Positions 11,701-25,300 of a DNA stretch of 64,000 nt are shown in pieces. Within the stretch, counting starts at the first letter, position 1. Each line of letters begins with the position of its first letter. The notes below the pieces were generated by a model, which saw only the letters and a program-made list of their open reading frames with translations, was not told the DNA's origin and ran no database searches. Origin of the DNA: Halictus rubicundus (lineage: Eukaryota; Arthropoda; Insecta; Hymenoptera; Halictidae); NCBI RefSeq assembly GCF_050948215.1, contig NC_135158.1:5255822-5319821 (forward strand). The letters are read 5' to 3'. The position numbers were made by a program, and so were the translations under genes.

Positions 11701-14700
11701 ACCCTCTGGGGCATTTCCCTAGCCCTATCGAAATCAGGAGGAACCAAAACAACGCCCACTCAAAGCACTTTCAAGAAAGGAAACAAGGATAGTGTTCTAG
11801 TTCTGCCTCTGATAATTTTCCTAAAGAATCAATTTAGAACAAACATAGGCATTGATTGCCCTCGGGGCATTGCTCTGGCCCCGTCGAATTTGAAACAACC
11901 CAAAACCACGCCCATTCAGAGCACTTTAAACAAAGAATACAAGACAGTTTTGCAACGCTTTATTCGATCATTTTCCCTAAAGCGTAAATTTAGAGCACAC
12001 GTGGGCACAAATTGCCCTCAGGGGCATTGCCCCGGCTCCCACGAAATCGGAAGCGACGAAGACCCGCCCACTCAGAGTACTCTGTCTAAAAAGAGCAGGA
12101 TAGACAACGTTCCGTTGCTATCGATTCCAAATTCACACGACTGGGAGAGTTCTTCGACGTCATTTGCCTTGGAGCAATGCCCTAGGGGGCAATGCGAGCC
12201 GCTCCCAGACTAAAGGTCACCTTATCTATATCAAACCTAGACGCATAAAGATCGGAGAAATCTAATGCGCAGTTCAGGAGGATTAAAAGGAAAAGATCGA
12301 TACAAGGAAAGGAATGAAAGAAGGAGGAATTTTCAAGAATGCTGGCTCGGTTTTCAGTTGTTGCAGTAAGGCGGGAGATTTGAAAATTTCAACACAGTCC
12401 AAGCCACAAGTACCTTTGAGCCAGCAACTGGACGGTTCCTCTCACGAGAAAGGTAATTAATTCTACGCCCTGGGAAAAAAGGATTTAGAAAGGGCAATTA
12501 TCAAGAAATTTGAAAATTCCAACAGAGTCCAAGCCACAAGGACTTTCGAACCGGCAACTGGGACGATTTTCGCTGGAACAAAGAGACTCCATGTCCGGGA
12601 GGAACGTTCTTCGTGAAATGCGACGTCGTTTCTGTTAGTGTCTCTAATTGTGGGCTGAGGAACGACAGTTTCCCGGCAGTTCACGACAGTTTCGTCGCGT
12701 CGCAGCGATCCGTGGGTCGCAGACGATCGTCCTTCCTCCTTATTACCGGACGGTCCTCATTAATTTCGCCGCATTCGGGCCGTTTCGAGCGTGAACGATC
12801 TCGCCGTGCGAGGGAAAAACGCTGGTGGCGTGGGCGTCGCGGAATAGGCGTTTACGAGCCGCATCTCGTGTTCTCCGCGGCGAGTGTCCTTCGCGGTGGC
12901 AGTGATGCAGTCATGCGTGTTGCTGGTTACGATACGACGAGCCGCTAATGATTCCTGGGCCACGTGACGGCGCCGCGTATAAGAATCACCGGCCGTAATT
13001 ACCGCGATATCAGTCGAGCTACGACCAGACGATCGTGCGCTTGTTGCCAGCCTCGAACTACCCCAGCGACACAACAGGTAAACTAGTTTCTCGGATAGTT
13101 TTTGCCATCCTGATCCGCCATCGGCTCTTCTACAGCCTCTCTCCCCCCCCCCCCTCTCTCTCTCTCTCTCTCACCCTGTCTCTTTATCACCTCGCTTCTT
13201 CTGTATCGCCTTTTCCTTTCTCTTTCTCGGGGAAGATAGGCTCGTCTTTTTGCGGACACATCGTGCTTCACACTTTTAACACGTTCGCCGCCGTGCACCG
13301 TCCGTGCTCGAGCTTACAAAGATGCATTGAGTTATTTACGAGCATGAAAAACGCTCTGCCTCTCGCTCCTCTCGAAATGGCTGCCTGGTTAATTACACGC
13401 GTGCGGTTTGACGTCTTACTACACCGGGAATTAACAATTTTTCGAAGTTTCTTGCGATTACGCGCGTTCCCTGGTTGGTTTCATGGTAGATCGTGGATTT
13501 TTCTTCGAGGGATCAACGATTCTTGCTCTCTCGTTTCTTACGCTTCTCTTTGGTTCACCTGCTGGTCTTGACAGTTTGTATATCTTTCAGAGCTGAGAGG
13601 CTCGACAAAATTTCAGACAAGATTACTGTTCATAAAGTACAGTTTCGTCGAGTCGTTGTTGCTCCACAAGCATAGTGCTTTTTCTTCCGCTTAAGGCAAG
13701 ATTAATAAAGATTCTAGTTTCCGATTTTTTAGTCCTCCCTTTTATAGTCGTTTTGCTCTTGGTTCTTCTTTTGCCACCAAAGTTGTATCGATTCGCTGCC
13801 ATTTCATACATAAAGTGTGATACACATTTGTCCATTCGCTCGTTCAAGGGCGTCTACGTCGAACACAATATAATCGCCTGTCAGCTGACAAACGAGAATA
13901 AAAACAAAACGAGGAAAGAACGGTCGATATTTTCTGACAATAACGAGACGTAAAAAAAGAAAACGAAGGGTCGAAAGCAGGATCCGTTGAACGAATAAGT
14001 AGAACTGCAACGAATTATCGCGACGTGTAGTTAGACACGAATGTCGAGTCACCCCATTGTGTTTGATGAATAGGCGAACGGCTCCGAGAGGCATTAGTAA
14101 TTTTCTTACGCTAGCATTTCTTAATGCTTGCTCTCCGATCCGAACATTGTCGAAACGATGCTGACACCGTCGAAACGATTCCAGAAAGCAAAAATGAAGT
14201 TCCTGTTCAGCCTGACGCTCCTCATGGCGGTCCTCTGCGTGTCGATGTCTCTGGCACAGGCCGACGACTACATCCACCTGCCAGGTAAGAGCTGCAAGGA
14301 TGCACCACCCTGTCCCGATGGCAGACCATGCGTGATGGCTCCACCGCGTTGCAACGCTGGAACCTGTGGCACAGACCCTGTGCCAACCTGCGGCTCGAAA
14401 CCCTGATCGTCGGAGTACCAATCCAGGTACAAGTGGACGTCGCAGAAGCCGCTTGTCATCTTCATCGTCCATCGGCTGACGAAGATGCTAACTGTCGACG
14501 TATGACAATCTAACCGACTGTAACCTGGTTAATAAATCTCCAACTAATCTACACGCTATATTATTAACGAGGCCTCATCAGAACTCAAACTCAATAGAAA
14601 TCGCTGGATATTTTGATAAAAATATTTTTTCTGTTACCACGGTGATTGTCAGACCATCGTCCCTGAAAGCCAAATTAATAAACTGTAACTGCAGTGCTGA

Positions 14701-17700
14701 AGAATTAGCTATCGTCACAGTGCTTCAACAGCTATATTAAATGCAACAAATGAAGAACAAAACTGTGAATGTCACAGTAACTGTGTATTAGGAAGAGTTT
14801 AAGAATATTGTCACATTAATTTCGACTTGCTACGATTATCGAGGGAACGTCTCGCATCGTCGAGGAGCAAAAGGTGTATCAAGGACTCCGCGGGTACTCT
14901 GATCGCCCAGGGGCTTAAAAATCATGGCGAATCTGTCCTCGCGTGGCCGATGCATCGCGTCAGCATGGAAACGTGTCGGTGTTCGTTGCGCAACGTCGCC
15001 TCGCGAATTCTTGTCAGTGACTCACGTGCGTCACGATTGCTGGCGACAGGTTGGACGGCTTCGGTCCGGATCGGTTCGGTTCACGTTCCGGACGGTCGCG
15101 TTTGCTCCCCGGGGCCATCGCCCCCAGAATTCGACCGAGTTTCTCCTCGCGGGAGCGTCGAGACCGTCCGAGTGGCTTCGTAAAGCGATACCGGAAATTG
15201 CGGCAAAGTACTGCGAGCCCGACGTCACGGGAGGGTGACTGGGACAGGGACATCGACTTTCTTCACAGTCCCAGACTCGATGCCCTCTTTTGTCTTGATC
15301 CATTTTGTCGAACTTGGTTATTCACCCTTTAAGTGTCCAACCATACAGTGTACGATCAAATTGCTAGAGCCACTTGCACAAATTGGGATTACAGGTTGAA
15401 ACCAGTTCAGAAAACCGCACAGAAGTCAAGCAATCTATCTTTTCAAACGAAAGCTAAAAATTTAGACAACTTATTAAAATGATCAGGAATCGAAAAGAAT
15501 TTTTATTCAGCTCCAGTTTGTTGCAATCGATGCGCCAGGTTTTTCTTTTGCATAGAGATCCGCGGTCTAGCAACGAAGATTCACTCGTATCGCTTTTGTC
15601 CGGAAGAATCAGTGTTACGAATCGACTTACACCGCTTCAGCGAGTCTGGAAACAATGCGGAACTGGAAAACAAAGGGCCCACGGAAGACTGCAGCGAGCT
15701 CCGAGCAACAAAGCAGGTGGGTTAATCGGTTCGCAAGCAAGCGCAGTCGCTTTTTCCGGGTGTGCAAACGTTTTTCCGCGGGACCGTCGGAAGTTTCGCC
15801 AGCTCCGACGGCTCCGGCGTGTTTGTCTTGGAATTCGCCACGTCTGTTTGCATTCGAAACAGCAATCCTGCCGACGGGGAAGAGCCCCCGGGGCACCTGT
15901 TGGCCGGCCGTGCTGGATCCTCTCCTCGCTGTTTTTCCTTTCACCTCGCGGTCGAAATTCGCAACTTGCCGAGCCACGAAGTAGCGCGACGAGTAGGCCG
16001 CGTGTCTCTCTGAAAAGGAGAGACGGGAGGAGAGACACGGCATTTGCTTACATTAGCGCCCGGTGTTCACGCTTTTCACCGCGGAATTCGAGGGAACGCT
16101 CTTCAACGAGCGCCCGCCGCTGCTCAAAGAGCTTCTTCGACTCTCGAAAATACGGTAATCAGAACGCTTTCCCGCCTGTCGAGACCGTGAGGAGCTGGAT
16201 CAACCGGAAGTCGTATAAAGAACCGCCGAGGACCCGCGTCGCCCGCTTTTTTCGGAGACGTTGCCCTTTTCACTGCGATTTTCAGGAGCGTTGCCGAGAC
16301 GTTGAGAGCTCTGTCGGGAGTTAACAGCTTTTTTTTTCTATCTGTGGGATGTTGCAGGATTTTCTTCGCTCTTTCAAAGTGACAGGCGAGAGCTTTTATG
16401 CGAATCTTCAGGCATGAGGTTCATACTTTAGATCTAATTCACAATCCCGGAAGATGGTGCAAGATTATTTGAAATTTGTCAATTCGCGTGTTATTTTTGT
16501 AACATTTGGACTATTTTCGAGGGAGAGGTCTGCAGTTCAATAATCAATTTTGGGCAATTTCAGGTCTACTTTGGGAAATATGTCGGTTTCAAGAGAATTT
16601 GATTTTCCTAGGAGTTTCTTATGCCTCCGCTACAATTAGCAATTTAATAATGAATTTTTTAGAGCCCGTTACACAATCGCCAGATACCGAATCTGTTCCC
16701 ACGCGTTAATCTCGTGTCGTCCTGTCGATTGTTCCGACGGTTAGGCCGAAGGAAGTTCTTTGTTCCCGAAGAGCGATACACGCTCCATCGTGATTCTATC
16801 GAACCACGAAGCATAATTGCTCCGAAGTATCGTGACTTCGTGGAAAGAAAAACGGTCTTGTCTATTCTTATCGTTGAGAATCTTGAACTCGACAGGTTAC
16901 CAACGGATGGCGACGTTTTCCGCGTTTCGTCCACAATTTAAAACACATCACGATTTTTAATTGCGGATTTTTAATTACACAGACAAGTTCCAAAGAAAAA
17001 TACAAGAACTATGAGAAGTTGCTCTTCCTTCGTTAGTGAAATGGATTAAAAATGAAATGGAGCTGCTTAAAATTCTGTTGGACCCAAGTACAATTTTTCA
17101 AAAAACGTTGGCTCCCATGTTGGTCACACATGGATGATACTATCCTTCGATCAGGTGTACAAAATTAAGTCTTCCGTGAAGAGCATGTTCAAAATTCGAA
17201 ATCTGATCCTGAAGCGTTGTCATTCAACACAGGACTGTTCAAGAGGCAACCATACTTGCTCCACGACAGAATTCAATCGCGACAAAGTTGCGAAACAACA
17301 TCTGCCCGTGCATTCGACAAGCAGCCGCGTTCAAACAGCGATCGAACAGGTCCCGTGCGAAAAAGTTTCATTCACAAGAGGTGGAGCATGAAAGTCAATC
17401 GCGTAACCAACGTCGCGTCGTCGTCGGCCGGTTGCGTTTTCCGCGCAAAAACCGGGTCCTTTGAATGGTAAAGAGTACTTTGGTAGCGTGGCCGATAAAA
17501 TTAGTAGTTAGGCCGCGGCCGTTGAATAATGCATAAACGCGGTTCTGTTGGTAGCGCTCAAAGGGCGCGATATCCGATGGGGCGCGGAATTTCGCGAGGC
17601 AAAAGCATCGCGAAGTAACTCGGCGATGCTTTCAGACAATGCCTGCGGGCAAATAATCGAATAGAAGGTAATTGGACGGCTGCCGTACCTGTCCACAGCC

Positions 17701-20700
17701 GAGCAAGCCGTGATCGTGCGCCTGATGATTTAATGACTTCATCGGAGCTATGAAACTTCAGCTACGAAAGTTCTTCGAGTATTCGCTGGTATAAACGAAT
17801 TTCCTATACCATTATACCATTATTCGAAATATTCTTGACATTATTAATTTTGTATTCAATAAGTTATTGAACATTTGAGCATTGTATGGGGTATGTCAGG
17901 AAGGGAAATATGTGGTATAGCAGTTAAAGTAGCTTCGAGTGCAAAGGGGTTGGAGCCTAGAAAAATTGACAACCCAGCCAGGTGTGTTTGAAGCGGTCCA
18001 CGAAGGTACAAAGGGTCCAGCCGGACCCGCCACAGTCTTCTCCAGTGTTGCGAGGGTTAATAAGATCACCGATAGCCCATAGTCCCGAAGGAGATCGCTC
18101 TCGATGAGGATGGGAGTCAACGTCGGTAATCCGTTAAAGGGGTCAAGTGGTTATCCCTTTCAAGAACGCAAATTCCTTGACCAGTCTGCCGTGACCCTTT
18201 TTCTTCCCCTTTGTCCCGCGGTGGTGGTCGTGAGGGATGAGCATCCCTCGGCCCGTTTTGATCCGGGGGATCGCGTTCAACGAAGACGAACCGGGCCAAG
18301 GGGTGAGTGCACACCGTTTCAAACGGTCCTTTTGTGAGCCCCTGGGACAAAAGAGTAACCCACGGACACGTTTAGCCCGCTCCGAGCGAGAACGCGGCCC
18401 GTAAAATGCCGCGTGCCCTCGCTACGCTTCTTCTGGAGGATCTCGAGCGACGCACACGACTCGCATAATTAATGCCGGGACGGGATCGAATTTTCGTATT
18501 CTGTTCGGAGTTCTTCGGCCCCTGGGATAGCACTAAATCAATGTTAGCAGCGCTCAGGAGATATTGAAGAAAATTTCCTTCGATGGTTCAATGATGCCAG
18601 ACTTAGCGACTTCGTGGATCCTTCGAGGGCTCTTCAAGGATCGCCAAGATTTTTGGGGATCTTCTGGAGTTCATAAGGATTTTTGTAAGTTCAGAATATT
18701 TGGATCTTCTTGAAGACGGATGATCTCTCGGACCTCTTACGGACCTCCGAAGCTTCGGAATGTTCCTCGGTTTTTTGGATCTACGAAAGAATACCAGGGA
18801 CTTGTAGGATTCCAAACGAGCGTTCGAAAGGATCCCTGGGATCTTTTATAAATCTACGAAGACCATCTTCTACGTCGACTTTCGAAGTTCTAGGACGATT
18901 TCTGCATCCCCCGGGACCTCTAACGGAGCAATCCGGATCATCGTGCCTCCGGAACTTGCCGAGATCCCTCAGGATCCGGGAATACAAAGAGCCCCGGTGA
19001 CATCTCGCGACTCCGAAAGCTCGGCGATGATTCCCCGGATCCCCCAAGAGAAGGGAAACCGCCAGGATCGCGCGGAACAGAGACTCGAGGTCCCAAGGAG
19101 ACCGGTTATTCCTGGTCTTTTTCCCCGTCGAGAACTATCGGAGAGTGACTGTTGCGAATGCGCATATTCAGTCGGAAAGTGATCCGCGACGTAGCAGCTA
19201 CAGCATCTCTGTAGACGTCGAATTGATTTGTCGTGGCCGTCTAAAACGTCCCTAACGAGACATCCGACGAGGCGGAGCGATCGGTAATGACAGGCGCACC
19301 GGTTGGAGGATCGTTCAGACATCGTTTACGTGAAACGCGGATCCCGGAGGCAGACTGTGGCGGTCGGAGGTGTCGGATAAGACCAAACGAAATTATCTCA
19401 GGCGAGTTTTAGGGGGACGGGAGGGGGGGGGGGGGGGAAGAGAGAAGTTTATCCGGAAATACCGTCGTCGGTGAAATCGATCGTCCGATTGGTCGGCCAT
19501 CGCGCTGGCTCTGTCTCCGGCGGATTAAAGTTTAAAGGGTAGCAGTCGATTCTGTGTAAGCTTCCGGGAGACAGACGGGGGTGGACGAGAGGAAGAGGGA
19601 AAGGGAAAGGGAAAGAGAGGGACGGGAACGAGAGAAAGATAATCGCCGAACGTGGCGAGCGGAGAAGACGAGAGAGCAGGATAAAAAATGAACGAGACGC
19701 TCCCGGATGAATATGGACGGCGGCGGGGGTGCAGGCCACCGGCGGAAGGACAGAAAACATTGTCCTGTTGCTGATAGACAGCTTCTCTCTTTCCCTCTCT
19801 CGTCTCTCGATCCGTCGTTCGCGAATCGAATACGACAGCGGCAAAAATTACGGAACTCCATTATCGGGTGTCGGGACTCGCCGCCTCTGGCTTGTCCCCG
19901 CTGTTTCGTTAACACCCCCGCAACCCGGCCTCCTCCGGCCACGCACGGCCTAATCGATGCCGGGATAAACGCGAAAATTGCCCCGTCCCGGGAAATCCGC
20001 GGAAACGTCTGGACAGAGAGGCGAACTGCAATCTCTCGTGGGCGGCGATCGATCGGACGCGCGACGCAGGGAAACGGGAACGTTCGTTGCACCGTGTGAT
20101 CCTGACGCGATCTATGAGAGCACCGGTTGCGAAATGTTCGAGGAACTGTCGCGGTGAGCTGCGGGTAATTTCATTGGCTCAGATAATATTATGTTAGCCT
20201 TGAGAGTTAGCGTTATTGGTACGCGCGCGCTTCAACGTCACGCGTTCAATGTTCGATAAACGCGTCGATGCACACAAACGAGGAAACAGGCGATTTTTGT
20301 ACATTTGTTGAAGGAGCTGGAAACGACTAAACCAGCTTGGAACGAGGCAGATAATGTTCATTATAGGAAATATGACTAAACGGACAGTTACGAACGGCAC
20401 ACGGTTCTCGACAGTTTCCTATTCGGAGACTCGAACGTTAATCGACTTTCTACCGAGAACGTTTATCGACGCATAATAGCAGCGTGGGAGTCGCTAATCA
20501 CACGATCCCTTTGTTGATCGCTGACAGTATTTATAAATATAGAAACCTTTTAGAGTATGATTTACGGGCATCGTAAATCGCCGAGATTTACTGTGATAAT
20601 AATAATAGCGGCGGGGAGGGCTCAATTTACGACACCGTTAAGTGTCTATCGCTTTCTCTTGATAACAAGAGTAGAACGATCTGAGGAGTCTTGTTCACTT

Positions 20701-22362
20701 GCACAGGTTGCTCGTTAAGTTCGAGCGGAGCTGGCCGAGTGGGTTAACGAGGTGGTTCGACTACCGAATTGTGTTTTAATTGCTATCGGATATTGAGACC
20801 TCGAGCTCGATGTAGCATGGTTCACTCAAATCCGACAAACAGTTTCAGCAGCAAAATCTTCTTCGAGGAAACTTTCTTCGAGGAAAATAATATGCCATAA
20901 TATGGATTAAAAATATAAAAATTCAAAACCACCCACCCGTTCGTCAAGCTATCCCAGGATAGTAAATCTAAAAGGAGCATATTTTCTAAACGAATCGAAA
21001 ATCAGCGATCTGATGACTTAAAGCCCCCCTAATTTTGCATATACTGCCATCATAAATCGTTCCGGAGGGGTTCCTGGCACAGATTCAGCGAGGAACAGCT
21101 GCCAAAAAGAAGTAATATCGAATGACCGGGACTTACAGACTCCTGATGCTTGTGATTAGCTTCAATCTGTATGGGGACGGTTTTATCGGAGCTGTGATCG
21201 CCGGGGCAGCAGAGCCACGACCTGGACCTGGTTAACCTCTTCGGCTCCTCTTCCTCCTCTTCGGCGTCCTCGTCTTCGGTGGTGGCGCAGTGCACATAGA
21301 CGAGATCGTGCCTGCGAGGCGCCTCCAAGATCTCTTTGCCGGAGGCTGGAACGTGGCTCGGCTGTGCAGGGAATCTGGACGGCTGTTGACAGTGTTGCTG
21401 GTGTTGCAGCTGCACTCTCTGCCGGTGCAGCCGGTCCACATAATACGCCGGCTCCGTGGAGCCATTGCTCACGGCCACCGTGAAGCCCGCCACGTTGTCT
21501 CCGTGCCTCCCCTTAATCCTTGCGCACCATGTGATCCCTCATCATGCTCCTCCTCCTAGATCCTCGGTGCTTGACTGATCTTATTCGATCCCGGATCCGG
21601 AGACTTCCAGAGATCAGTACAGGAAGTCTTCAGTCGTCTCGTTCGACGATTCAGTATTGTTCACACTGAAGCACGCGATTTTGTAGAATTGATGATTGAA
21701 CCGAGGCGAATTTTTATTGTAACCTGATTATGCTTGATTAACACCTGAGGCTTAGAATTGCTTGCGGGGATGCTGGGAATTGATTGTCTAGTCTATGATG
21801 AATGGTTAGGACCGAGGACTTGACAGGAGATACTGGTTCGGGATTAGGCAGTGTTTGCACATGTTCCTGCATTCTACAGGGTGTTCCATCTTCTTGTACT
21901 CCCGTTGTAGTCCCAGTTGATGGAACGCCCTGTAGAGTGGCGCGGTATTTAGATATTCCGCGTACCGAAAGGAGAGAAGTATAAGGGTGGAAAGATTGCA
22001 GTTTAGAGCGTGAAACGAGAAAATTCCAGCCACTAATTAGAATTCATAGAACGGCGGGCGCGTTTTTTCCGCTCGGCACGTGCCGGTCGTTCACGCTCTT
22101 CGCCGGCGATCCCGATCTTGAAAATCTTGGAAAAGTTCATGTCGCGCTTTAATGGCGTCGGATTTGCGCGCGGCGTGTGCGTTCTTTTTTCTTCTCCCCC
22201 TCTTTCTCCCGTTCTTGTTTCTTTAATACATTTTGAACGTGTTTAACGAGCGCGGCATTCCGGCCGCTCGTTAACCTGTCATTAGTGGCCCGGTCAACGC
22301 TGGTCTTCGATGCTCTCTCGCCATAGGTCGTTCGTTAGCTTTTCAACGATGCGTTTCGACGC

Positions 22363-22398
<36 letters not shown>

Positions 22399-25300
22399 AT
22401 CCGACCGCGATACCTCCGCGAACGTCCCTTCTTTCTAACTGGAAAGTTACACCCCCTCTCTTCAATTCCAATCAGATTTTTGCACATTTTTGCACCGAGG
22501 TACGAGAGGCATAGTTTCCTTTTAAATGAAAAGTTACTTCATACTGCCTCTTCAATTTTAATGAAACGTGCACGAGGATAACAGAGGTAAACTATCTAAT
22601 AAAAATCAGCACCCTTCATCTAGATTATCAAAAGTAAAAGTTTAATTCTAATTGCGAAGTTCTATGACTGTTTCTCGTGGATAATAATATTGTCAGAGAT
22701 CATTTCCCAGTGTAATTAAAAATTGTACTGACAAGAGAAAGCTATCAGCACAGAATGCTGATATTTTTCAGGACATTCTTAAATCCAAATGCAGGAAAGA
22801 TTTAATTGTCATCATCGAAGGGACGCAATTAAAAATGACGGTAACTACCCCTTCTATTTAACACAGTTTCTGAGTACATACAAAATTACTATGACCAACA
22901 GAGTAGAGTATAAAACGAGGGTAGCCACCGCCTCTATTTTATACACTTTTTCACCCCTGCTACGAAATGGTGCGCAGAAATCCATGAAACATAGTATCCT
23001 CGATATTTCATTTTTATTACCAGATGATCCAATAAGCAACGTGAATCCCCTCCAATATTTTAGAAAGCTAAAATACAACAATGTATGACCTGACACTATC
23101 AACGAGCGTTTGCGCATCTAATTTTCGACCATGCGTAAGCCGGAAACTCGCCTAAAAATTGAAATAATCAAGGGATAGTGGCCGCATCTGGGGTGGTCTA
23201 GAGGCCTGTCTTCGAGGCTTTCATGCTCCGCGAGGCGAGGAAAGAGGAATATTGTAGCCGTAACTCAGGTTTACCGTCGTTAACCGATCTGCATCGAGAA
23301 AGAGGGAAAGAAAGAGAGAGAGAGAGAGAGAGCCGAGTAGTTCGTGCCTCGGAACTTAATCTGATTATTGGATATTCCGCGGGAGTGTCTGTTGGCTGTT
23401 ATTAAGGCGGACGGAGTATTTTAATTTCTCCAGGAGGACGAGAAAACGACGCTGCACTCGTTCAACCCGAGGAGGAATGCTTTGAACCGCTCGCCGGTAG
23501 CAAATTGATTTTCTGCAAACGACTTCGCCCGATCAGAAAAAGAGAAACAGTAGCGACAAAAGGGGAGAAATTATCCTTTCGGGTATTTTAGATAGCTACC
23601 GAGGATTTGCCAGATCCTGGGCTCGGCTGGCAAACAAATCCTATTATTTTTCAAGCTTCGGAATCAACGAGATCCTGCAAGCGAGTTCGCGCGCAGACTT
23701 TTTTTCCCAAAGAACTAGAAAATTGATATTCAGGATTTCAATTAAATGGAGGAACATTCTCGAACTAATTATTACCTTGCAATTGATCGATTATTCTTGG
23801 AATTTATTACTTGATTTAATCAAGCGTGTTGTTTGTTTCACCATTTAACTGGGGATGCACGAATTGGACAGGTGTACCGAGATTATTAGGCTTACGAGTG
23901 GTTCTAAACACCCGATCGAAGAGTGACTTTCGTCTAAACAGCTTGTCGATTTGCGCGCCGGTGTTTTGCAAGGTTTAGCCCGGCGTTTCCGCGTCGCCGC
24001 GGCTAAATTCGCGCGGAAAACTGGGATCCGCGCGCGTGCAGCGTCTGAAAACAACCGACTAATTTCGCCGGGACGAGCGAACGAGCCGGCAGCAAACGGT
24101 TCCCGCGTTGCGCCGGCGATAAATCTCTCTCGGGCGTAAACGTATTTGCATATTGTGCCGCCGAGCCGCGCCGCGCCGCATCGCGCCAGTTCGCGTAAAT
24201 TTATCCGCGAGCGCGGCTCCAGCCCGCGGAGAAACAAACGCAGCCGGCGGGTGTGGAGAGTAAATATTCCGTCGCCCCCGGGAATCCCGGAATTCTGCGA
24301 ACCGGATACAATCGGCGATCGTCCAATACGTTTTTCAAAGTTCAGAGCAGAAGGTAATTAGGAAATGTAGCTCGGTATTTTCCGAATACCTAATTCAATA
24401 ACCTAACGCAGAAGAGTTCCTAATCGAAAGTTGATTTTCCGAAGATAGGGGTCTGCAAAACTGGGAACTCTATCGAGCTTAATAAAGTATCTCAATATTT
24501 TACCAGAGCCATTTTTCTATAGCCCTCAGAAACATACTAAAGAGGGGTAGGATGATTTCCAAGTGCTATCGGAAGATCTTGATTTCTTTCCGATCCGTTC
24601 GTTGACCCTCGCACGTGGATCCGCTCCGAACGACAAATTGCGGTGTTCCACGCGTAACGCGGTCTTCTCTCCAGCAGCGAAGAGAGGAGAGGAGAGGAGA
24701 GTAAAGGCCAGTGGGTTCCCGTAATTGAGTTCGCATGGTGCTCGCGTAAACTCGCCGATCTACAGGGCTGCTTAATTGCTCCAGCAGGCCGTATCGATCC
24801 TCGCCGAGATCCTGTACCCGTCGGCCGAAGAGAACGCGGAGCCGTCGCGTCGCGCGCGCGCGCACGCGTTCGCGAAATAAATTAATTGCTCGACCGACAA
24901 TTATGAGCGAACGGCGGAAAGGGTATGGGCGGCATGGAGATTTCCGGCGCGGACCTAACGACGCCCTTATTACCGGCTGCAATTAGTTTTTATGCGGGGT
25001 CAACGCGATCAAAGGGATCGGCGTTACGCGCGGCCCTTGTCTGGGAAACGCGATTTTGCCGAACCTCCGATGGATTCCTCTCGAAACGGCGATTCCGATG
25101 CTAATCGACTGCGGATTTTCGATATAGCGTACGCCCTGTGTTTTAGAAGGGGGTTAGGTGACCAGGGTTAGGCGAACAGCTCGCTCCTTTCGAAGTGCAA
25201 CTCGTTCGAACGTATGCAAATGGCGTCATGATTTCTTTACGATCGAGACGCTCGATTTTTTCCTCTACACGGTCCAACGAGTCTGTAAAAGCCTTCGAAA

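Larger units (their letters stand above)
9587..21136 (-). other. Large MCC intron (11.5 kb) with repeats and a nested plus-strand gene
   Basis: The intron contains a degenerate GGACATTTTT-type repeat (9775-9985), the GGGGCA-dyad tandem array (11676-12213), a 130-bp duplication (12375-12575), a core promoter (12978-13014), the secreted-peptide gene (14194-14406), a copy of the dispersed short motif (15541), a degenerate GGATCTTCT-rich tract (about 18600-19080) and a G15 run (19423-19437). Elsewhere I see CpG-rich unique DNA with open frames but no recognisable coding sequence. Confidence 0.7.

Noticed and set aside
11890..12213. 107-codon plus-strand frame
   Set aside because: It runs across the GGGGCA-dyad array and its peptide repeats with the DNA unit; no start context, domain or splice support.
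15479..16324. 281-codon plus-strand frame
   Set aside because: It is Arg/Ser-rich, lies in CpG-rich DNA with several overlapping long frames on both strands, and has no domain. It also begins inside a dispersed-motif copy.
20729..20767. Functional tRNA-Leu/Ser gene
   Set aside because: Only the D-arm-like and one hairpin region are present; no acceptor stem or T arm.
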